Shown: positions 15,895 through 25,695, counted from the first letter of the stretch. The stretch is DNA of 64,000 nt from Couchioplanes caeruleus (GCF_023499255.1 NZ_CP092183.1:5824501-5888500); one strand, 5' to 3'. Program-made: numbers and translations. The notes: generated from the letters alone by a model not told the origin.

Positions 15895-16158
15895 ATTGCT
15901 CGAGGAGCAGGCCCGTCGACCGGTGCGCAGCCCCGAGCATCAGCCACGCCGACCAGGCTGTCAAGTGACGCTCATCAATGCTGCAACGCTGGATCCACCC
16001 CTCGATCCGAGGCCACGAACTTCTGTCACCGTACGCATGAACAGGGAACTCTCTTCACCCACGGTCGCCGAATTCATGTACATCGATTGACAGCAATGTT
16101 TCAGCGCGCCATCGTAGGCGTTACACACTCATGGCGGACACCGCTCGGGGCGGAGCAA

Positions 16159-16176
16159 CTTGTGAACGGTAACAGC
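16159..16176. promoter_or_regulatory. Second LacI-type operator copy (imperfect)
   Basis: CTTGTGAACGGTAACAGC: read on the minus strand it gives CTGTTACCGTTCACAA, close to the site at 15877-15894. It is centred about 50 bases before the GH43 start, where a repressor would block transcription of the arabinan genes. Confidence 0.52.
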
Positions 16177-16217
16177 CCCACGAACATGTCACGCCGAACG
16201 GGAGATGGAGGGCCCTC

Positions 16218-17252
16218 GTGTCTACGCATCGGATTCCCCGGCGAGCCATGCTCGCCATAGTGGTCACCGGAGCCGTCCTCACGGCGTCCGCAACGGCACT
16301 CAACGCGCACGCGGCCGAGCAGGCGTTCGCCCCTGCCGCCGCAGCGGCCACGCCGACCACCCCACCGGCGTCCTACCCGAACCCGGGCGCGGTGTCGGGC
16401 GCCACCGGCACCCACGATCCGTCGATGGTCAAGACCCCCGCGGGCGGCTACATCGTCGCGCAGACCGGCAACAACATCCCGCTCACCACCTCCAGCGACC
16501 GCACCGCCTTCCGCGCCGCGGGCGTCGCCTTCCCGGGCGGAGCCCCGTGGACGAGGGCTTACACGGGCGGGAGCGCCAGCCTGTGGGCACCGGACATCTC
16601 CTACCACAACGGGCAGTACTACATGTACTACTCCGCTTCGACGTTCGGGTCCAACCACTCGGCGATCTTCCTGGCCACCAGCCCGACCGGCGCCTCCGGC
16701 AGCTGGACCGACCGCGGCCTGGTCGTCGAGTCCGTGACCTCCAACAACTACAACGCGATCGACCCGAACCTCATCGTGGACGCCACGGGCGCCTGGTGGC
16801 TCAGCTTCGGCTCGTTCTGGTCCGGCATCCAGCAGATCGCCCTGAACCCCTCGACCGGGCTCCGGTCCGGCTCCACCATGCGCCTCGTCGCCGGCCGCAA
16901 CGGCGGAGCGATCGAAGCGCCGTACCTGTTCCGGCACGGCTCGTACTACTACCTGTGGGTCTCCTTCGACCTGTGCTGCCGGGGCGCGTCCAGCACCTAC
17001 CGGATCATGGTCGGCCGCTCCACCAGCCCGAACGGGCCCTTCGTCGACCGCGCCGGCACCGCGATGACCTCCGGGGGCGGCACCCAGGTCCTGGCCGGGC
17101 ACGGAAGCATCCACGGTCCCGGCCACCAGGCCGTCCTCGCCGACACCGACGCCGACGTCCTCGTCTACCACTACTACGCGAACAGTGGCGCATCGTTCCT
17201 CGGCATCAACCTGCTCGGCTACGACACCGCCGGCTGGCCGTTCGTCTACTGA
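16218..17252 (+). CDS. Secreted arabinan endo-1,5-alpha-L-arabinanase (GH43)
   Basis: 344 residues with a signal peptide (twin-Arg-like RIPRRAM, hydrophobic core to about residue 32). A five-bladed beta-propeller follows, with the three GH43 acids: Asp67 in GTHDPS (base), Asp182 in NAIDPNL and Glu233 in AIEAP (acid). SLWAPDISYHNGQYYMYYS is the usual substrate-site strand. It cuts arabinan backbones extracellularly. GTG 16218 follows GGAGGG. It is followed 40 bp later by the GH54 arabinofuranosidase, giving a two-gene arabinan operon behind a LacI-type operator. Confidence 0.93.
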   Translation: MSTHRIPRRAMLAIVVTGAVLTASATALNAHAAEQAFAPAAAAATPTTPPASYPNPGAVSGATGTHDPSMVKTPAGGYIVAQTGNNIPLTTSSDRTAFRAAGVAFPGGAPWTRAYTGGSASLWAPDISYHNGQYYMYYSASTFGSNHSAIFLATSPTGASGSWTDRGLVVESVTSNNYNAIDPNLIVDATGAWWLSFGSFWSGIQQIALNPSTGLRSGSTMRLVAGRNGGAIEAPYLFRHGSYYYLWVSFDLCCRGASSTYRIMVGRSTSPNGPFVDRAGTAMTSGGGTQVLAGHGSIHGPGHQAVLADTDADVLVYHYYANSGASFLGINLLGYDTAGWPFVY

Positions 17253-17292
17253 GGCCGTCCATCACCGAAAGCATCGAAAAGAGGGCTGCACC

Positions 17293-18858
17293 ATGAGTTC
17301 AACGCCGACAACCCGGCGCCTGCCGAGATCCCTCCTGTCCGTCGCCGCCACGGGCACGCTCGTCACCGGTCTGCTGGTCGCTGCCGCCGGCACGTCGCAA
17401 GCGGCCACCACGGGCCCGTGCGACATCTACGCCGCCGGCGGCACGCCCTGCGTGGCCGCGCACAGCACCACCCGGGCGCTCTACGGCTCCTACAACGGCG
17501 CGCTCTACCAGGTGCGGCGCTCGTCCGACAACGGCACCCGCGACATCGGGCTGCTCAGCACCGGTGGTGCCGTCGACGCCGCCCAGCAGGACTCCTTCTG
17601 CGCCGGCACGACCTGCGTCATCACGATCATCTACGACCAGTCCGGCCGCAACAACCGCCTCACCCAGGCACCACCCGGCGGGTTCAACGGGCCGGCGGCG
17701 GGCGGCTACGACAACCTCGCGGTCGCGACCGCGGCACCGATCGCGGTGGGCGGGCACAAGGCGTACGGGGTCTTCGTCGCCCCCGGCACCGGCTACCGCA
17801 ACAACAACACCAACGGCGTCGCCACCGGCGACCAGCCGGAGGGCATGTACGCGATCTTCGACGGCACCCACTACAACGGGGGCTGCTGCTTCGACTACGG
17901 CAACGCCGAACGCAACAGCCGCGACAACGGCAACGGCACGATGGAGGCCATCTACTTCGGCAACATCCGGGTCTGGGGAACCGGCGCCGGCAACGGTCCA
18001 TGGATCATGGCGGACCTGGAGAACGGCCTGTTCTCCGGCGCCGACCCCGGGTACAACGCCAACGACCCGTCCATCAGCCACCGGTTCCTGACCGCCGTCA
18101 TCAAGGGTGAACCGAACCACTGGTCGATCCGCGGCGGCAACGCCCAGTCCGGCTCGCTCTCCACCTTCTACAACGGGGTACGCCCGAACAAGTCGGGCTA
18201 CAACCCGATGAAGAAGGAAGGCGCGATCATCCTCGGGATCGGCGGCGACAACAGCAACGGCTCCGCGGGCACCTTCTACGAAGGCGTGATGACCTCCGGC
18301 TATCCGTCCGACGCGACCGAGAACGCGGTACAGGCCAACATCACCGCAGCCGGCTACTCGACCTCCGGCACCGGCAGCGGACCGGTGTTCACCACCGGCT
18401 CGTCGATCTCCCTGCGAGCCACCACCGCATGCTGCACGACCCGGTACATCACGCACTCCGGCACCGCGGTGTCCACCGCGGTGATCACCTCGTCGAGCTC
18501 CTCGACCGACAAGGCGAACGCGACCTGGGTGGTCCGGGCCGGCCTGGCGAGCAGCTCGTGCGTGTCGTTCGAGTCGAGGAACACGCCGGGCAGCTACCTG
18601 CGGCATTCGAACTACCAGCTGTACGCCCAGCCGAACGACGGCACCTCGCTCTTCGCGCAGGACGCCACCTTCTGCCCGCAGAACGGGCTCAACGGGCAGG
18701 GCGCCACGCTCGCGTCGTACAACTACCCGAGCCGGGACATCCGGCATTACAACAACCTGCTCTACATCGCCAGCAACGACGGCTCGCATCCGTTCGACAC
18801 CTCGTCCGCGTGGACGGACGACGTCAGCTGGATCGTCAGTTCGCCGTGGGCCTCCTGA
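17293..18858 (+). CDS. Secreted alpha-L-arabinofuranosidase (GH54) with CBM42
   Basis: 521 residues: signal peptide to about 37, a GH54 beta-sandwich catalytic domain (about 40-360) and a C-terminal arabinose-binding CBM42 beta-trefoil (about 371-521). Candidate catalytic residues are Glu218 in TMEAIYFGN and Asp319 in GIGGDNS; the disulfide pair GGCCFDYG is present. It removes arabinofuranosyl side groups from arabinan or arabinoxylan, complementing the GH43 endo-enzyme just upstream. ATG 17293; the frame is open back to 17185 but that part overlaps GH43. Confidence 0.93.
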   Translation: MSSTPTTRRLPRSLLSVAATGTLVTGLLVAAAGTSQAATTGPCDIYAAGGTPCVAAHSTTRALYGSYNGALYQVRRSSDNGTRDIGLLSTGGAVDAAQQDSFCAGTTCVITIIYDQSGRNNRLTQAPPGGFNGPAAGGYDNLAVATAAPIAVGGHKAYGVFVAPGTGYRNNNTNGVATGDQPEGMYAIFDGTHYNGGCCFDYGNAERNSRDNGNGTMEAIYFGNIRVWGTGAGNGPWIMADLENGLFSGADPGYNANDPSISHRFLTAVIKGEPNHWSIRGGNAQSGSLSTFYNGVRPNKSGYNPMKKEGAIILGIGGDNSNGSAGTFYEGVMTSGYPSDATENAVQANITAAGYSTSGTGSGPVFTTGSSISLRATTACCTTRYITHSGTAVSTAVITSSSSSTDKANATWVVRAGLASSSCVSFESRNTPGSYLRHSNYQLYAQPNDGTSLFAQDATFCPQNGLNGQGATLASYNYPSRDIRHYNNLLYIASNDGSHPFDTSSAWTDDVSWIVSSPWAS

Positions 18859-18955
18859 TCGAGGCGGAGCCGCCCTCCCCCGGGACCTGTGGCCGTACCG
18901 ATCATGGGGCTTGGTGCCCTGCCGCGACGGGCTGTGCGGCCGGACGCTGGGTGGC

Positions 18956-19423
18956 ATGATTGCGATTCTTCTCGGCCTGACCGCCGTGGTCCTTCTCGTC
19001 GCCGGGCCCACCATGATCGTGCAGGGTCTGGTGGGCCGGCGAAGCGTCACCAGCGAACTGGCGCAGCAGCGGATCACCTTTCCCGCCGACGAGGGTCTGC
19101 CCGCCGGCCTGCACCGCTACGCCGGGACGCCGGTACACACCGGCGCGCAGGCCAGGGCGTTCGCGGACCTCATCGGTGCGCACGTGGCGAAGGCAACCGG
19201 GGGTCGCACGTACTCCGAGATCGCCGACGAGTGGATGGCCGGGGGCCGGACCGATGAACGGCTGGCCCGGCTGCGCGAGACGGCGTTCATGGGTCAGAGC
19301 CTTCGGGGAGCGCTGCTCGGGGCCTACCAGGCGTGGCAGATCACCGTACTGGTGCTCGCGCTCGGCGCCGTGTTCACCGTGATGGGCGCCGCGTTCCTTG
19401 CTCTGGCCCTGCACGGAATCTGA
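18956..19423 (+). CDS. Small membrane protein of unknown function
   Basis: 155 residues, not recognised. A transmembrane helix lies at about 2-23 and another at about 128-150, with a soluble middle part of about 100 residues that probably faces the cytoplasm. There are no catalytic motifs or cysteines. The start is set at ATG 18956, since GTG 18911 would put a polar Cys-rich leader before the first membrane helix. It stands alone between the arabinofuranosidase and the nitronate monooxygenase. Confidence 0.6.
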   Translation: MIAILLGLTAVVLLVAGPTMIVQGLVGRRSVTSELAQQRITFPADEGLPAGLHRYAGTPVHTGAQARAFADLIGAHVAKATGGRTYSEIADEWMAGGRTDERLARLRETAFMGQSLRGALLGAYQAWQITVLVLALGAVFTVMGAAFLALALHGI

Positions 19424-19533
19424 GGGCCTCGGCCACGAGCGGGGCGATCCGGACGGGACCTATGCCTCTGTCCGAAGGTGCCGGTTGTTCCGCACGCTCG
19501 CAGCGCACACCGGGCGACGACGGGAGACGACAC

Positions 19534-20982
19534 ATGACTGACGCCACAGGGAGCACCGCACCGCCGGCGATCGTCCAGGGCGGGATGGGCGTCGGCGTCT
19601 CCGGGTGGCGGCTGGCGCAGGCCGTCGCGCGCTGCGGGCAGCTGGGGGTCGTCTCGGGCGTCGCCCTGGACGCCCTGCTGGCCCGGCGTCTGCAGACCGG
19701 GGATGACGGCGGGCACGTCCGGCGCGCCCTCGCGCGGTTCCCGGTGCCCGCGGTGGCCGAGGCGGTGCTGCGCCGGTACTTCGTTCCCGGTGGGCTCGCC
19801 GACGACCGGCCGATGCGGCCGGTGCCGAAGCTCGGCCTGCGAGTCCGGCTCCCGGCGCAGCAGCTGGCCGTCGTCGGCGCCTTCGTCGAGGTCTTCCTGG
19901 CCAAGGACGGGCACGACGGTGCGGTCGGGATGAACCTGCTCGAAAAGATCCAGACAGCGACACCCGCGGCCGTGTACGGGGCGATGCTCGCCGGCGTCGA
20001 CTACATCCTGATGGGCGCCGGCCTGCCCACGGAGATCCCCGGCCTGCTGACCACCCTGGCCGGCCACCGGCCCGCCCGGCTGTCCGTCACCGTGCACGGC
20101 GCTCTGCCGGACGAGGACCACCACGTGACCTTCGACCCGCGCGAGGTCCTGGGTGAGCTGCCCGAGCCGCTGCGCCGGCCCCGGCTGCTGGCCATCGTCT
20201 CCTCCGCCACCCTGGCCGTCTACCTCGCCCGGGACGCGGCCACGCGCCCGGACGGCTTCGTCCTGGAGACACCGGTCGCCGGCGGGCACAGCGCCCGGCC
20301 GCGGGGGCGGCTCACCCTCGGCGACGACGGCGAGCCGGTGTACGGACCGCGGGACCACATCGACGTGCCGAAGGTCGCCGCGCTGGGACTGCCGTTCTGG
20401 CTGGCCGGCGCCCAGAGCAGCCCGGAACGGCTGGCCGCGGCCCGGGCCGCCGGCGCGACGGGGATCCAGGTCGGCACGGCGTTCGCGCTGTGCCGCGAGT
20501 CCGGCCTCGACGACGGCCTGAAGGAGCGGCTGATGCGCGAGGCGGCTGCCGGAACGCTGACCGTACGCAACGACGTCCGGGCGTCGCCGACCGGGTTCCC
20601 GTTCAAACTGGCCGCCCTCACCGGCACCGCCGCCGACGACCGCGTCTACGCCGAGCGTCCCCGGCTGTGCGACCTCGGCTACCTGCGCACCCCGTACCGT
20701 CGCCCCAACGGCGCGGTCGGCTACCGCTGCCCCGCGGAACCGGTCGACGAGTACGTCCGCAAGGGCGGAACGGTCTCCGACACCGTCGGCAGCCGCTGCC
20801 TGTGCAACGGCCTGACCGCCACCGTCGGGCTCGGGCAGCGCCGCGCCGACGGCTACGTCGAACCGCCCCTGGTCACCCTCGGGCAGGACCTCGCCTTTCT
20901 CCCCCACCTGACCCGTCACGGCACCGACTACACCGCCGCCGACGTCGTCCGGTATCTGCTCGCGACGAGGGAAGGATCATGA
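19534..20982 (+). CDS. Nitronate monooxygenase-family FMN oxidoreductase
   Basis: 482-residue TIM-barrel flavoprotein of the NPD/nitronate-monooxygenase group. Elements include IVQGGMGVGVSGWRLA at the N-terminus, the flavin-phosphate-like ETPVAGGHS segment and GATGIQVGTAFAL. The C-terminal portion beyond about residue 360 is longer than in classic members and Cys-containing (RCPAEP, SRCLCNGL). It oxidises nitronates or reduces quinones with FMN. The ATG at 19534 follows GGGAGA. It overlaps the next gene (ATGA), so the two flavoenzymes are translated together. Confidence 0.86.
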   Translation: MTDATGSTAPPAIVQGGMGVGVSGWRLAQAVARCGQLGVVSGVALDALLARRLQTGDDGGHVRRALARFPVPAVAEAVLRRYFVPGGLADDRPMRPVPKLGLRVRLPAQQLAVVGAFVEVFLAKDGHDGAVGMNLLEKIQTATPAAVYGAMLAGVDYILMGAGLPTEIPGLLTTLAGHRPARLSVTVHGALPDEDHHVTFDPREVLGELPEPLRRPRLLAIVSSATLAVYLARDAATRPDGFVLETPVAGGHSARPRGRLTLGDDGEPVYGPRDHIDVPKVAALGLPFWLAGAQSSPERLAAARAAGATGIQVGTAFALCRESGLDDGLKERLMREAAAGTLTVRNDVRASPTGFPFKLAALTGTAADDRVYAERPRLCDLGYLRTPYRRPNGAVGYRCPAEPVDEYVRKGGTVSDTVGSRCLCNGLTATVGLGQRRADGYVEPPLVTLGQDLAFLPHLTRHGTDYTAADVVRYLLATREGS

Positions 20983-21947
20983 ACACCATGCCTGCACCGC
21001 CGACGTACGCGATCCTGACGGATTGCGTACGCCTGGCGACCGCCGCACCGTCCCTGCACAACAGCCAGCCCTGGCGGTTCCGGTTCCGGGAGCCGGCGGT
21101 CGACGTGTACGCCGATTCGCACCGCCGTCTGCACGTGCTGGACCCGGCCGGCCGCGAGCAGCTGATCAGCGTGGGCGCCGCCGTGTTCAACCTGCGCCTG
21201 GCGCTGCGACAGGCCGGTTTCTGGTCCGACGTGACCCTGTTCCCGGAGCCGGGCGAACCCGGCCTCGTGGCCCGGGTGACACCGACGAACCCGGCCCGTG
21301 CCACGTCCGCCGTGGAGGCGCTCGCATCCGCCATCCCGCACCGGCACACCAACCGGCGGCCGTTCGCCCAGGCCGCCGTTCCCGCCGCCGTCGTCGAGGA
21401 GCTGCGCGCCGCGGCGTACAAGGAAGGCGCCGTGCTGGCCGCGACCGCCCCGCCCGGCCGGGACGCGATCCTGCGCATGGCCCGCTCCGCGGACGGCTGG
21501 CTGCAGTCCCAGCCCGGTTACGAGGACGAGCTCGCCCGCTGGACCCGCGACAGGGTCAAGCGCCACGACGGAATCCCGACGTCGGCCGCCGGGCCGTGGG
21601 ACGCGCTCGAGGCGGTGCCGACCCGCGACTTCTCCGGCCTGTGGCCGGGCCTGCGACGCTCCGAGAAGTTCGAGCCGCACCCGACGATCCTCGTGCTCGC
21701 CACCGCGGGCGACCAGCGCAGCGACTGGTTGCGCGCCGGGCAGGCGCTGCAACGGGTGCTGCTGACCGCGACCTGGAAGGGCCTGGCCACCGCACCGATC
21801 AGCCAGCCGGTGGAGGTGCCGGCCGTGCGGCGCCGGCTCATCGATCCGCGGGCGGCCCTGTGGGCGCAGATGGTGCTGCGCATCGGGTACGGCACACCGG
21901 CCGGCCGCACACCACGGCGCCCGCTCGAGGACGTGCTGTCCGCGTGA
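20979..21947 (+). CDS. Acg-family nitroreductase-like FMN protein
   Basis: 322 residues of the Acg (Rv2032-like) nitroreductase family. The N-terminal APSLHNSQPWRFR motif is diagnostic, and HTNRRPF and the C-terminal LRIGYG complete the fold. Family members are often induced under hypoxia or dormancy and may sequester FMN rather than catalyse reduction. The start ATG overlaps the nitronate monooxygenase stop by four bases. Pairing with an NPD-type enzyme suggests handling of nitro compounds or redox stress. Confidence 0.88.
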   Translation: MNTMPAPPTYAILTDCVRLATAAPSLHNSQPWRFRFREPAVDVYADSHRRLHVLDPAGREQLISVGAAVFNLRLALRQAGFWSDVTLFPEPGEPGLVARVTPTNPARATSAVEALASAIPHRHTNRRPFAQAAVPAAVVEELRAAAYKEGAVLAATAPPGRDAILRMARSADGWLQSQPGYEDELARWTRDRVKRHDGIPTSAAGPWDALEAVPTRDFSGLWPGLRRSEKFEPHPTILVLATAGDQRSDWLRAGQALQRVLLTATWKGLATAPISQPVEVPAVRRRLIDPRAALWAQMVLRIGYGTPAGRTPRRPLEDVLSA

Positions 21948-21981
21948 CCGCAAGACGCGGAGCCCGCAACCCGCCCGGTGC

Positions 21982-23742
21982 CTACCCGGTGAGCCGGTAG
22001 CCGACGCCGGTCTCCAGGAGGCGGTCGTGATCGGCGGCGGTGACGGCCCGGCCGGTGAACCGCTCGACCGCCACCAGCCCCTTCTCCGTGCGGTCGCCGA
22101 ACACGGCGAAATCCAGGCCGGCGAGGGCCACGGCGACCTCCGGCGAGACCTCTTCGCCTCCCCAGGGCTCGAACGAGGCGAGCAGCCGGCCGCGTTCGGC
22201 GAAGGACAACCGGGTGACCGCGTTGACATTCCAGAACATGCTGGCGGCCCGGCCGTGAGCCGACGCGGCCCGCAGCACGGCCTCGTCCGTACCCCGGAAG
22301 CCGTTGTCCTCGACCAGGAGCACCGCGTCGCCGAGGTCGAACGCGGCGGCCCACGGCAGGAGCACGGGTCCCCGGATCGCTTCCTCGCGAAGCTCGTCGA
22401 TCGGCTCGGGGCGGTGGACGTCGGCGCCGAAGGCTTGCAGCGCCTGCTGCAGCGTCGAGCCGGTGACCACCGTGACCGTGGCCGCCATCGACAGGTCGGT
22501 GTGGTGCACCCATCGGTACGCACGCTCCGGCCGCTCGGCCCGCACCGGCTCCGGCTCGCCGCGCAGCCGGTGACCGAGCCGGTCGGTGCGCTGGTGCACG
22601 ATCTCCGGACCGGCCGGTGCCGCCCACACCTCGAACCGGTAGCGCTCGAACCCGGCGTCGGACTCGTCACGGCCGCGGGCGTACACCCGGACCCGATAGT
22701 CACCGGCCCACGGCGGGGTCTGCCGGCGCAGCCCGTCACCACCCGGCCCGTCCGCTCCGACCACGGAGGCGAGGCCCTCGGCGGCGTGCCAGCTGACCTC
22801 GACGATCTCCTCCCACCCCGCCGGCTCGGCCTCGGCCGGCGGCTCGCCCAGCACGTCGAGGTCGACGTGCACCAGACCCTGTCCGGCACCGGTGCGAACC
22901 ACGACGGCGCCGTCGGCCACCGCGACCAGCCCGTTGCCGGTGAAGTCCGCATCGGCGGGCAATCCGTGCTCGGAGAGGCCGAACCGGTGCCCCGCCACGC
23001 TGACGGAACCGGACATGTGCCGCGGCAGCAGGTACCCGGCACGGATCTTGTCCAGCTGCGCAACCGCGTACGCCGCCGGCATCGGCGTGCGCCGCAGCAG
23101 CAGCGCGGCCGCGCCGACTCCCAGACCCACGGCCGCGGCAGCCCGCTCCACCACCGGCCACGGATCCGCTTGGTGCACCAGGACTCCGGCAACCGCCACG
23201 CCCAGGGCAAGGTGGGCGGCACCGTGCGCAGCCGCGATCCCGGCCTCATCGGTCACCCCGGCGGGGACAGCCAGCGCCCCGGTCACCGCCGGATGCCCGG
23301 CGAGGCGGTCGACCAGGGCGGCCGTACGCCCTGCCAGTCCGGGGTGCATCTGTTCCAGCAGGCGGGCTGCCGAGGTGGCTTCGCTGTCGGCACCGCCGGT
23401 GGCGATCCACGCGTACCCGCCTTGCTGCGGTCGCGGCACCCCGGTCAGCAGCTCCGGAACGCCGCCCCAGTCCCGTCCCGCAACGGCGATTTCCAGCGCG
23501 CCGAGCAGGCGTTCCACCGGCAGAGCACCCATCGTCCGCAGCTCACCCAGACCGGCCGGCTCCCCCTCGACCGCCGGGTGCGGCCAGTGCCCGCCCGGCG
23601 TCGGCGCGCCCGGATCGCGCGGAGCGGCCAGGCGCCCCAGCAGACAGGCGGGCGCGGCAGGAATCCGCTCGCAGAGCACCGGCATCGCCGCCGCGACGAC
23701 AGCGGCCAGCTCATCCATCGGCAGATCGGCGACCCCGGTCAT
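21982..23742 (-). CDS. Large DUF6461-containing protein of unknown function
   Basis: 586 residues. The C-terminal 150 or so match the DUF6461 pattern (AVLLVEDNGFRG, SMFWNVNAVTRLSFAERG, then FEPWGGE). The N-terminal half is Ala/Leu-rich and predominantly helical (about 1-240); a central beta-rich part (about 240-420) contains RVRVYARGRDES. There is no signal peptide or certain membrane segment. ATG 23742 follows GGGGAGGG. DUF6461 proteins are common in actinomycetes and have no assigned function; the long extra N-terminal regions here are unusual for the family as I know it. Confidence 0.72.
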   Translation of the reverse strand: MTGVADLPMDELAAVVAAAMPVLCERIPAAPACLLGRLAAPRDPGAPTPGGHWPHPAVEGEPAGLGELRTMGALPVERLLGALEIAVAGRDWGGVPELLTGVPRPQQGGYAWIATGGADSEATSAARLLEQMHPGLAGRTAALVDRLAGHPAVTGALAVPAGVTDEAGIAAAHGAAHLALGVAVAGVLVHQADPWPVVERAAAAVGLGVGAAALLLRRTPMPAAYAVAQLDKIRAGYLLPRHMSGSVSVAGHRFGLSEHGLPADADFTGNGLVAVADGAVVVRTGAGQGLVHVDLDVLGEPPAEAEPAGWEEIVEVSWHAAEGLASVVGADGPGGDGLRRQTPPWAGDYRVRVYARGRDESDAGFERYRFEVWAAPAGPEIVHQRTDRLGHRLRGEPEPVRAERPERAYRWVHHTDLSMAATVTVVTGSTLQQALQAFGADVHRPEPIDELREEAIRGPVLLPWAAAFDLGDAVLLVEDNGFRGTDEAVLRAASAHGRAASMFWNVNAVTRLSFAERGRLLASFEPWGGEEVSPEVAVALAGLDFAVFGDRTEKGLVAVERFTGRAVTAADHDRLLETGVGYRLTG

Positions 23743-23934
23743 TCGTCGGCCCTCCCCGCTGAGCGCGCCCGGTCGGCAAGCACCATATCGGACATCGGGC
23801 GGGCATGACGGGGTGCTGAATCCTTACCGTCTTCTGACGCTTGCCGCGCGAGCAGTCCGGCGCCGGGCGGGCCGCCGTACCGATGCCCGACGGCCGAGCC
23901 GAGCCGTCGACGTCTCGATCTCGAGGAGACCAGC

Positions 23935-25695
23935 GTGCGCATCCCCGGACCACGACAAGCGCTGTTGCGATCACGTCACGCCAGGATCGGCGTCGCGGCC
24001 GCCGTCCTGGCCGGGACGGGCGCCCTCACCGTCACGTTCGTCTCCGCGGGCGGCAAGGGCACCGCCGACGCGGCCACCGAGCTGCAGCAATACGTTGCCA
24101 TCGAAACCGTACGGCCGAACGTCACGGTCCCCCGGGTCCGCGCGAACGGCTCCCGTGGCCGTTTCATCGTCGACTGCGGCACGAACGCCGAGGGCAAGTT
24201 CAGCCCCGACAACCCGGTGGCACAACCCGGGATCAGGAACGGCGCCGAACACGTGCACGACTTCGTGGGAAACCTCGCCATCACCGCGACCACGTCGGAC
24301 GCCGACCTCGAGGCCTCCGGCACCACCTGCGAGAACGGCGACAAGTCGTCGTACTTCTGGCCGGTGGTCCGCATCGACCGATCGGTACGGTCCGGTGCGG
24401 ACGTACGCCGGGCCCTGACCACGACCACGCCCACCGTGACGTGCCCGAGTGTGCGTGACCGGCTCCCCGCCGTGCCGGTCGGCGCGCGCAACGCCGTCCT
24501 CGCACGGCTGCGCGGCCTCGACGACGCAACGGCCCGGGCCAACGACCGCATGGCGCACAGCCGCGGACGCATCGACGCCCGCGCCAACGACAGGCTGCTG
24601 ACATCGCTGCGGACCGAACGCGCCCGCCTCATCAAGGGCATCAGCGACAGCATCGCGGCCGGCGGGGGCCGCAGCTCCGGGCTCGTCTCGCTCGTCGAGT
24701 GCGACGTGAGCTACGACGGCATGCACGCCGCCATGCGGCACACCGCCGCCGAGGTCGAGGCCCGCGCCGTCGCCTCACCCCAGGTCCGGTGCCCGGCCGT
24801 ACGCGACCGGCTCCCGGGCGTACCCGCCGCCGCTGTCGCCGAGGTGGACAGGAACCTCACCGAGCTGGACCGGCAGATCGCCGAGGCCGACGAACGCCTG
24901 GTGACCACCCGCGGTCAGGGCGGCCCGGACTTCGTCGCCAACGCCGTCGTCGGACCGCTCAACGCCCGGCGCGCCGCCGTCCTCGACCGCATCGCCACCG
25001 CCATCGGCCGGCACGCCGACCGGCCGCGGGGACTCGGCGCCCTTGCCACCTGCACCGTCGATCAGCAGAGCAGCGCGCCCGTCACCCCGGAACCCTCCGC
25101 CGGCGCCTCCGCCCCGCTGCCCGGCCCGCAGGGACCCGATCTCGAGCTGCCCAACAACACCGGCGGGATCGTGCGGCCGTCCTCCGTGCTGATCGAGTAC
25201 CGCGGCAACGCCACCGCCAAGGTCGTACCCATGCCGAAGTTCCTGCGCGCGCTCACCGGCGACGCGAAGCCCACCAGCCGCGGCCCGGCCAACGCCCGCG
25301 CCGCCTGGACCTGTTCCGGGTTCGCCGACCGGCTCTCCGACCGGTACCCGATCTGCCCGGCCGGCCGGGCCGTGCAGCGCGTCCACGACTTCCCGGGCTG
25401 CTGGGACGGCAGGAACACCGACAGCACGAACCACCGCAGCCATCTCGCGTTCGCGGACGGGACGACCGGCGCGTGCCCCGCGGGCTTCGTGGCCATCCCC
25501 CAGCTGCGGATCACCATCTCGTACGCCATCGCCCGCGACGACCAGATCAGGGGCCGGTACGCGCTCGACTCCTTCCCGGAGGAGGACCACAACCCCTTCT
25601 CCGACCACGACGACTTCGTCAACGTCAACTCGGCCCGCACGATGCAGCACATCGCCACCTGCATCAACAAAGCCCGCACCTGCGCGGCACGGTGA
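23935..25695 (+). CDS. Secreted DUF1996 protein with two inserted helical repeats
   Basis: 586 residues with a signal or anchor helix at about 17-38. DUF1996 sequence flanks the insert on both sides: HVHDFVGN at about 106-113 in the first part, and QRVHDFPGCWDG at about 481-492 and DHNPFSDHDDFVN in the last. Between them are two related blocks at about 169-257 and 286-373 (nt 24439-24705 and 24790-25053). Each opens with CP-VRDRLP-VP, continues as a charged helix and closes with a Gly-Leu-x-x-L...C segment; two cysteines per block suggest disulfides. GTG 23935 follows GAGGAG. Probably an extracellular or wall-associated protein; function unknown. Confidence 0.78.
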   Translation: MRIPGPRQALLRSRHARIGVAAAVLAGTGALTVTFVSAGGKGTADAATELQQYVAIETVRPNVTVPRVRANGSRGRFIVDCGTNAEGKFSPDNPVAQPGIRNGAEHVHDFVGNLAITATTSDADLEASGTTCENGDKSSYFWPVVRIDRSVRSGADVRRALTTTTPTVTCPSVRDRLPAVPVGARNAVLARLRGLDDATARANDRMAHSRGRIDARANDRLLTSLRTERARLIKGISDSIAAGGGRSSGLVSLVECDVSYDGMHAAMRHTAAEVEARAVASPQVRCPAVRDRLPGVPAAAVAEVDRNLTELDRQIAEADERLVTTRGQGGPDFVANAVVGPLNARRAAVLDRIATAIGRHADRPRGLGALATCTVDQQSSAPVTPEPSAGASAPLPGPQGPDLELPNNTGGIVRPSSVLIEYRGNATAKVVPMPKFLRALTGDAKPTSRGPANARAAWTCSGFADRLSDRYPICPAGRAVQRVHDFPGCWDGRNTDSTNHRSHLAFADGTTGACPAGFVAIPQLRITISYAIARDDQIRGRYALDSFPEEDHNPFSDHDDFVNVNSARTMQHIATCINKARTCAAR

